Positions 20,170-25,607 of a stretch of DNA of 25,607 nt are shown here, piece after piece (within the stretch, counting starts at the first letter, position 1; each line of letters starts with the position of its first letter). Source of the DNA: Priapulus caudatus. Its lineage: Eukaryota > Priapulida > Priapulimorpha > Priapulimorphida > Priapulidae. Where the stretch lies: positions 1 to 25,607 of the forward strand of contig NW_014579732.1 in assembly GCF_000485595.1 (NCBI RefSeq), read 5' to 3'. Under the pieces are notes generated by a model that saw only the letters and a program-made list of their open reading frames with translations, was not told the origin of the DNA and made no database searches. The position numbers and the translations under genes are program-made.

Positions 20170-21620
20170 AAATGAAAGTGTCAATGACACTGTAGCTCAC
20201 CACAAAAAAGGACACAAATGAGTGAGTAAGAAGAAATCAGTTTTAAAGTGTGTACCGCGAGAATTTTCTAGTGTTTTCCCCACTTTCATGATACCTACCG
20301 TTATTGCTTGAGTAACAGCAATTGTCTAGAGTAATGATAAAATGTCTTAGAACCTTCGTATTCACCAAATCCAATGAAATCATGCATGATTACAATTTTG
20401 TGTTCTGTTTCTGTTTACCGTTGCCATCTCTCGAATTTTCTCGTGGTAGCTATGCGAGCACTCGCGAGACATCTATCACGGTGCAGAAATGCATACCACG
20501 CACCGTAGAAATCAGGTCAGAGTGTAAACACAGCAGCTCATACTAGCGTAAACAGCAGTGTAGTACTAATGCCACGTAAAGTTTGTTATTAAAGAAGCTT
20601 GTGGATTGCCAGTCAGATAGTAACAAGGGGAATGACAATGACAGAAAGTGCTCTGAATTATTGACATAAAAACTCAATAATATTTATTAAACAGAATTGC
20701 ATGCCCTTTTGTTTTAATTATGTTTGCTTGTTTGAGACGCCATTTGTAATTTTTGAGAGTCACTACTCGGAAAAATTTATTGCTGGTATGATGTGGTCAA
20801 ATCAATTTTTCTATGCTATAACTGCATAAAATCTTGGTGTTTTGAATGTTGGTATAATCAGTGATACTTCCACTGTCAGGTGAGACTATATTCTGCTATA
20901 TTTCGTTTTTCTGAGCCAAAAAACTCGCGGTACACACTTTAATTGAGCAACCATCAACGTACATTATAGAAACGATTGCCATCTGTATATCGCAATAATA
21001 ATTTATAAACCAAAATTAATCACAATTTGTGACCGTAGATGGCGCTATACCCGCTTTTTAGCGATGGCGTTTGAAATAAATAGGTTATGCTGCGTTCCGA
21101 CATGTTTTGTAAAACTTTACTCTAATATAGACGTTTTATCGGCAGGGTGTCCAGAGAGGAAACACCAATTTTGCATTAAAGATATTGTCAATGAAATCTT
21201 GTAAAACGAACCAGACGAGTGTGACACCACAGACTGTTTGTGTCTATATAATATGTTATACAATTGCCAAACCCTACCTAATTTGCATAATTTTTTTTAA
21301 ATATCAAAACCCCTAGCTTTTATTCATTCACATACCAAAAATGAGCAAAATCCGTTGAACCTGAACTGACTAATGGCAATTCCCATTTTTGCCAAAAAAT
21401 TACCGTGGCTCGAAAGTACGTCGACTAGCGTGCTTCAAAATAGGACGTTTAATATGGGAGCATAGCAGTAACAACTATACCCAATTTCAAACATGTGGGT
21501 CAAACGGTTCCTGAGTTATCGTTTACCGTAGCGAAATGTTGACGAACGGACGGACGGACGTACGACGGACGACGACCTGGCATGGCAATAGCTCAGCTTG
21601 ACGATGTCAAGGTGAGCTAA
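20170..21620 (+). repeat. Dispersed repeat, copy B (interrupted)
   Basis: Second copy of the repeat at 8742-10541, same orientation. It holds its own insertion (20247-20938) at a site that is empty in copy A, and runs uninterrupted where copy A holds the 939-bp insertion. Its end has GACGGACGGACG-type repeats and the AGCTCAGCTTGAC hairpin. Confidence 0.88.
20247..20938. mobile_element. 692-bp element with AGTGTGTACCGCGAG ends
   Basis: Perfect 15-bp terminal inverted repeats AGTGTGTACCGCGAG / CTCGCGGTACACACT, flanked by TTAA (20243-20246 and 20939-20942). Copy A has a single TTAA at 8835-8838, so this is a true insertion. TTAA would suggest piggyBac; the data equally allow a TA duplication with 16-bp ends. 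No transposase frame. Its right part (20787-20905) is homologous, inverted, to 8046-8165 next to NOP58 exon 15. Confidence 0.85.
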
Positions 21621-21640
21621 AAAGCTTGTGGCGAACCCTG

Positions 21641-21709
21641 CTACCGTAGTGTGTATAAGAGTGTATATAAAATACACTCTCATATACACTCTTGTACACA
21701 CTACGGTAG
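21641..21709. repeat. 69-bp imperfect palindrome
   Basis: CTACCGTAGTGTGTATAAGA near the start pairs with the end of the interval (CTTGTACACACTACGGTAG). It overlaps the start of the 60-bp tandem repeat. Confidence 0.85.
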
Positions 21710-21804
21710 GCGCAGAACGGGGTTGCTATTTATCGAACCCCGGCTACACTCTTATACACACTACGGTAGGCGCAGAACGGGGTTGCTATTTATCGAACCC
21801 CGAC
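21685..21804 (+). repeat. Two tandem 60-bp hairpin units
   Basis: Unit: TACACTCTTRTACACACTAC, then GGTAGGCGCAGAACGG, then hairpin CGGGGTT / AACCCCG. Copies 21685-21744 and 21745-21804 differ at few positions. A third, inverted copy is at 18.8 kb. Confidence 0.9.
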
Positions 21805-21834
21805 CAGCCAGTGGCAAGTGCCTGTGGCCTATTT

Positions 21835-22400
21835 CCTATTTGGAACAAGTCGACTGCTTTAGTTCAAGTTCTTGTTGTGAATGTTTCGTTTGATTGCATG
21901 TTGTGAAAAATGGAGTGGTATCGACTAACAAAATTCAACCTAATTAATCATTATTGCTCGATCTAACTTAATAACAACTGAACGGTACTCGTTAGTTTAT
22001 AATTTTATGGAATGGTTGCATACTTACTACTGAAATTTAGTGCACGCCGACATATTCAGCCACGAGGTGTATACAAATATGTCCTCTTGTTTTGGGACGG
22101 GAAAGGTAAAAGATGGCACGCAAATCGGGTTTTCTTCTTCCGCTATCATCTGTCTTCGAATTATTCATTTTATTAGACTGGGTCAGAGCTGCACAATATA
22201 CACATGTATAAACATATATACAACATATATATGAATACCAATACATGTATACAACATATATACATGTATATATGTATTTATTCTCTGGGGGAGAGGGGGC
22301 AAGGGTGGCATCTGCCCGGTTACCCCCCTAGATTTTGGAGCAAAATTAAAAAAATACGCTTTTGCTGCTTATCACCCTAACGTGATTTTTTTGTCACTTA
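21835..22400. other. No gene seen; AT microsatellite-like DNA
   Basis: Contains ACATGTATA/ATATAC-type simple sequence (22195-22280) and a G-rich then C-rich stretch (22287-22330). No coding homology recognised. Confidence 0.5.
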
Positions 22401-22494
22401 AGCTGGGTTTACACTGACGATTTTAGGCCGATTTTATGCAGGCGACTTGGCGTTTTTCAACCTCTCTATATATTCAAAGCGCTTACGACGTTAC

Positions 22495-22675
22495 CAAGAG
22501 TAGATAATTATTTTAATAACACAGAGTTATTATGATAAGATTACACTATTAGTATTACTAATTACACTTGTTACTAACTACTAATCACTAATTACAAATT
22601 ACACTATTAGGTACTAATTACAATTACACTACACCAAGATAACACTATTACAGATAGTGTTATTATCTACTCTTG
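22495..22675. mobile_element. Nested MITE with CAAGAGTAGATAAT ends
   Basis: Left end CAAGAGTAGATAAT, right end ATTATCTACTCTTG. GACGTTAC (22487-22494) and GACATTAC (22675-22682) flank it, an 8-bp duplication with one change. The interior is ACTATTAG/TACTAATTAC simple sequence. Confidence 0.68.
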
Positions 22676-22737
22676 ACATTACGTTATCGACCGCGAGGCG
22701 GCAAACGTTTCAACATTTGACCCGTAGGCACACGCGG

Positions 22738-23269
22738 GCGCGTGATTTTTTTTCCTAGGTCAATCAAGAACATAGAGCTCTAGTGAGCGCTGCTATTGGT
22801 TGAGCTTGTTTTGTCGCTCAATTTCGTCATAGTATCGTCATATTCATAGCACATCCAAAATTCATAATACCAATATCCTCAATAGTCTAGCGAGTACAGC
22901 ACGCAATTCAAGTCTGAAAGATCGGTGGATCGAATTCCATCCTTTTTCTAATTATTTTCTTGTTTTCTGTATTTTTCTATTTTTATCCGTTTAACAATTT
23001 TTTCCAATTAACGCAAATTTTTACATGATTTATTTACAACATTTTAATAACAACAATTAATTTTTACAACAATTAAAAATTAAATTTTTTATATTTTTTT
23101 AGAATAGTGTTTGGGTTAGGGTTATGGGTAGGAGTTAGGGTCAAATGCAGTGGGCAATGCACCATAAAACAGGAAGTTTGAGGCACGTGATTTGTATCAA
23201 CCAATGGCAGCGGCTCACTTAGAGGCCCTATGTTCCTTGTATTGACCTAGGGAAAAGAAAATCACGCGC
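22738..23269. mobile_element. Nested inverted-repeat element with ~70-bp arms
   Basis: Left arm 22738-22803 and right arm 23197-23269 share GCGCGTGATTTT, CCTAGGTCAAT, GAACATAG and ATTGGTTGA in inverted order. The interior is very AT-rich and includes a telomere-like tract. Confidence 0.75.
23112..23140 (+). repeat. Short telomere-like tract
   Basis: GGGTTAGGGTTATGGGTAGG then AGTTAGGG, in the opposite orientation to 19160-19216. Confidence 0.6.
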
Positions 23270-23647
23270 GAGCGGGGCGACGCCGATACGAATTTCTGCA
23301 TGTATTAGTCCACGCGCCAACTGTGGCGCCGATAGCAAAAACGTGCTCTCCCCCTAGGCCGTGGGCGCACACCCACCTACCTCCTGATGCTTCGTTCTCT
23401 GATGCCGTCAGTGTAAACCCATGCAGCTTTATCCGTGAAAGCCTTGATCCAGACCCACCCCTAGCTACCACGTACACTTTGGACGTCGATCAAGAGCTGT
23501 GCAAGAGCTTGCTAATTAATGCTACATATGCTCTGACAAGAGGAAAAATGCACAGAGGAAAAATTTCAATTCTAAAAATTAGGATGATTAGTAACATTAG
23601 TAAATACGATCTTAAATTTAATAAATATATTAAAACAATTTTACCTT

Positions 23648-23724
23648 AGCATGATTCGAACCTGTGACATCTGCCCTCACCGCCGCTTATAACGTCCACA
23701 AGACTAGCCATTAGACCAGCACGC
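23648..23724 (-). repeat. tRNA-like sequence (pseudo-tRNA or SINE head)
   Basis: Minus strand: A-box-like TGGTCTAATGG and a B box GGTTCGAATC about 57 nt later. The T and acceptor stems do not pair properly, so it is not a working tRNA. AT-rich DNA follows, as in SINEs. Confidence 0.5.
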
Positions 23725-23744
23725 ACATTGGAAAAATGTCACTT

Positions 23745-23828
23745 GCGCGATAGCACAGTTGATAGCGTCGTCGACCTCATAGGGGTCGGTGTAGACAGAG
23801 AGGTGACAGGTTCATATCCCAGTGTGGG
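23745..23828 (+). repeat. tRNA-Met-like sequence (pseudo-tRNA or SINE head)
   Basis: Plus strand: TAGCACAGTTGATAGCG (A box), a CGACC/GGTCG stem around a CTCATAG-type loop resembling a CAT anticodon arm, then GGTTCATATCC (B box). About 10 extra bases and a weak T stem argue against a functional tRNA. An AT-rich tail follows. Confidence 0.5.
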
Positions 23829-24300
23829 ATATATTATTTTATGTTTTATTTTTTTTATAGTCAGTTTATTTTTTGGTTTATTTGTATTGGAATATTTTCT
23901 ACAAAGCCACTAAAATTCGAGCAGAAGAAGTGGAGTGAGAAATGACAGACTAAGAATAACAAGACGTGACTCATCGGCAATTTTTGTTTTATTGCATAGT
24001 AGATTGCTAGTTCGCCTCCGCACAGAAATAGAATAGAAGTAGAAGGCTCATACCCCAGCGCCAGCGTCCGCCAGTTTCTGACATATGTCACGTGAACCAC
24101 AGCGCCATATTCGGTGCAGTCCGCACTGCTTAGGGATTGTCTAGTATTCAAGTCCAAGCGCGGTACGTGGAGATCACGGTACATATATTCTGCTAATATA
24201 TTGAGTAAGTTCGTGCGTCAATAAACCTCAAATATTCACAGAAGATAGGCTAAGACATGTGTCGATCCTATAGCCCTAAGGTAGTTCTAGAATATATTTA

Positions 24301-24384
24301 GCAAATGATCACCCGCCGTACCGGCTTGAATAAAGAAGATATTATGCAAATGATCTCGCCGTACCACGGCTATGAATAAAGAAA
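24301..24384. repeat. Two-copy ~45-bp direct repeat
   Basis: GCAAATGATC..C(G)CCGTACC and TGAATAAAGAA words recur at 24301 and 24346. Confidence 0.75.
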
Positions 24385-24934
24385 AATGATACAGAAAGTA
24401 AGTACTAGTAGTTGAATGTTGTAGCCGCGGCGTTAATGACGTTTAGTTTTAAATTACAGAAAAACATGCATGCGATGCGTTTCCTAATGGATTCCTATAG
24501 CTTTTAAACACGCTTTCTACAGAGGTCAAAATTAAAATTGACTAACCGGCTACTGGAATGGATTGTTGCACCAGCTAGCCTGCTAGCTGAAAATAAAATT
24601 TGCAAACTTAACTATCCACCATTAGGCAAAAAAATAAGGCAATATTTATTGTACTAATTATGCGCACTTAACAGCTCCCAGGCCCAACTAGAACTCAATC
24701 TAATTATGCTTCAAAGATGATACAATACACACCATCTGTACGGCGAAGAAAAGTCACTTTGTCGTATAACTACCATTCAATCACAATATTTTACACCGGG
24801 CTTAATGTAACTCGTGCGGAACTTAGGTCTCCTTTCTATTATTTGGTAATTTCAAAACACAAGTGCACAATCAGACTTTTTATTGGCGAGCAAATATATA
24901 TACTCTGTACTATAATATTATACTATATACTTAA

Positions 24935-25607
24935 GCGCATCTCTAAGCACTCGCCGTGTCACCATGTGAGGCGCATCTGCTACATCCGCCGTGGTCACCA
25001 TGTGAGCGCATGACTCATACTCGCCGGCTTCGTCAATGTGGCGGCATCTCTACATCGCCATGTGAGCGGCATCGCTACACTCGCCGTGTCAACCCATGTG
25101 AAGCCGCATCTCANACCATGTGAGCGCGTCGCCACATCGCCGTGTCACCATGTGAGCGCATCTCTACATCGCCGTGTCGCCATGTGGGCGCATTTCCGTG
25201 TCGCCATGTGGGCGCGTCGCCATGTGGGCGCGTCGCTACATCGCCGTGTCACCATGTGAGCGCATCTCTACATCGCCGTGTCGCCATGTGGGCGCATTTC
25301 CGTGTCGCCATGTGGGCGCGTCGCCATGTGGGCGCGTCGCCATGTGGATGCATTGCCACATCGCCGTGTCACCATGTGAGCGCGTCGCTACATCGCCGTG
25401 TCACCATGTGAGCGCATCGCCACATCGCCGTGTCGCCATGTGAGCGCATCGTCATGTGAGCGCATCGTCATGTGAGCGCATCGCCATGTGAGCGCATCGC
25501 CATGTGAGCGCATTCGCCATGTGAGCGCATTGCCATGTGAGCGCATTGCCATGTGAGCGCATTGCCATGTGAGCGCATTGCCATGTGAGCGCATTGCCAT
25601 GTGAGCG
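24935..25607. repeat. Minisatellite, 16-bp CATGTGAGCGCATTGC-type units
   Basis: Array running off the right edge. Units of about 16 bp based on CATGTGAGCGCAT or CATGTGGGCGCGT alternate with ATCGCCGTGTCAC spacers. The last ~150 bp are a near-pure 16-bp array. A longer block near 25150-25265 recurs at about 25262-25375, a higher-order repeat. An undetermined base (n) lies at about 25114. Long open frames in several readings come only from the absence of stops in the unit. Confidence 0.93.

Larger units (their letters stand above)
22405..23420. mobile_element. 1-kb element with GGGTTTACACTGACG ends
   Basis: Perfect 15-bp inverted termini at 22405-22419 and 23406-23420, with AGCT words just outside each. 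No transposase frame; the target duplication is unclear. Two further inverted-repeat structures are nested inside (22495-22675 and 22738-23269). Confidence 0.7.

Noticed and set aside
23323-23649. 108-residue plus-strand frame
   Set aside because: It spans the terminus of the 1-kb inverted-repeat element and AT-rich DNA; no recognisable domain or splice pattern.
23861-24184. 107-residue minus-strand frame
   Set aside because: Its composition changes along its length, it has no recognised motif, and its 3' part overlaps low-complexity AT-rich DNA.
25038-25600. Several long open frames in the right-edge array
   Set aside because: They are open in multiple frames because the 16-bp unit has no stop; typical of minisatellites.

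Overview
The window is eukaryotic, animal-type DNA. It is AT-rich, has many small introns with GT-AG borders, and carries degenerate TTAGGG-like telomeric tracts and a dense load of non-autonomous DNA transposons. The gene content (a metazoan-type NOP58 and tandem secreted short collagens of the CTHRC1 type) suggests an invertebrate. A sponge or cnidarian would fit, but this is an inference; I cannot name the species from sequence alone.

Layout. (1) 1-7183 holds two tandem copies of a secreted collagen gene of the CTHRC1 (collagen triple helix repeat containing 1) family, both on the minus strand. Copy 1 runs off the left edge; its signal-peptide exon (711-812) and collagen exon (153-267) are intact. 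Copy 2 (2946-4865) has intact signal and collagen exons, but its C-terminal domain exons carry several frame changes, so it reads as a pseudogene. A 2,024-bp hAT-type transposon (4947-6970) with a perfect 8-bp target duplication sits 82 bp upstream of its start codon; copy 1 preserves the empty site. (2) 7990-17709, minus strand, is a complete 15-exon NOP58 gene encoding 538 residues. It is a core protein of box C/D snoRNPs, and every exon joins in frame. Its lysine-rich tail has grown by tandem exon duplication (exons 13 and 14, plus a decayed third copy). Its introns hold a pogo-like element, two copies of one hAT-type MITE (one ending 5 bp from a splice donor), a partial duplication of exon 7 and a 2.6-kb last intron full of repeats. 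(3) 17.9-25.6 kb has no gene I can support. It holds nested foldback elements, a second copy of the NOP58 last-intron repeat with another transposon inside it, hairpin repeats, nested MITEs, two tRNA-like units and a terminal minisatellite.

The two genes are functionally unrelated: one encodes a nucleolar protein, the other a secreted matrix-type protein. The main interest lies in the transposon record, where paired repeat copies give internal empty sites, and in exon duplication within NOP58. One stretch (about 8.47-9.5 kb) differs from its homologues mainly by extra bases, which may be sequence error and not evolution. I found no convincing new biological system such as a novel gene cluster.
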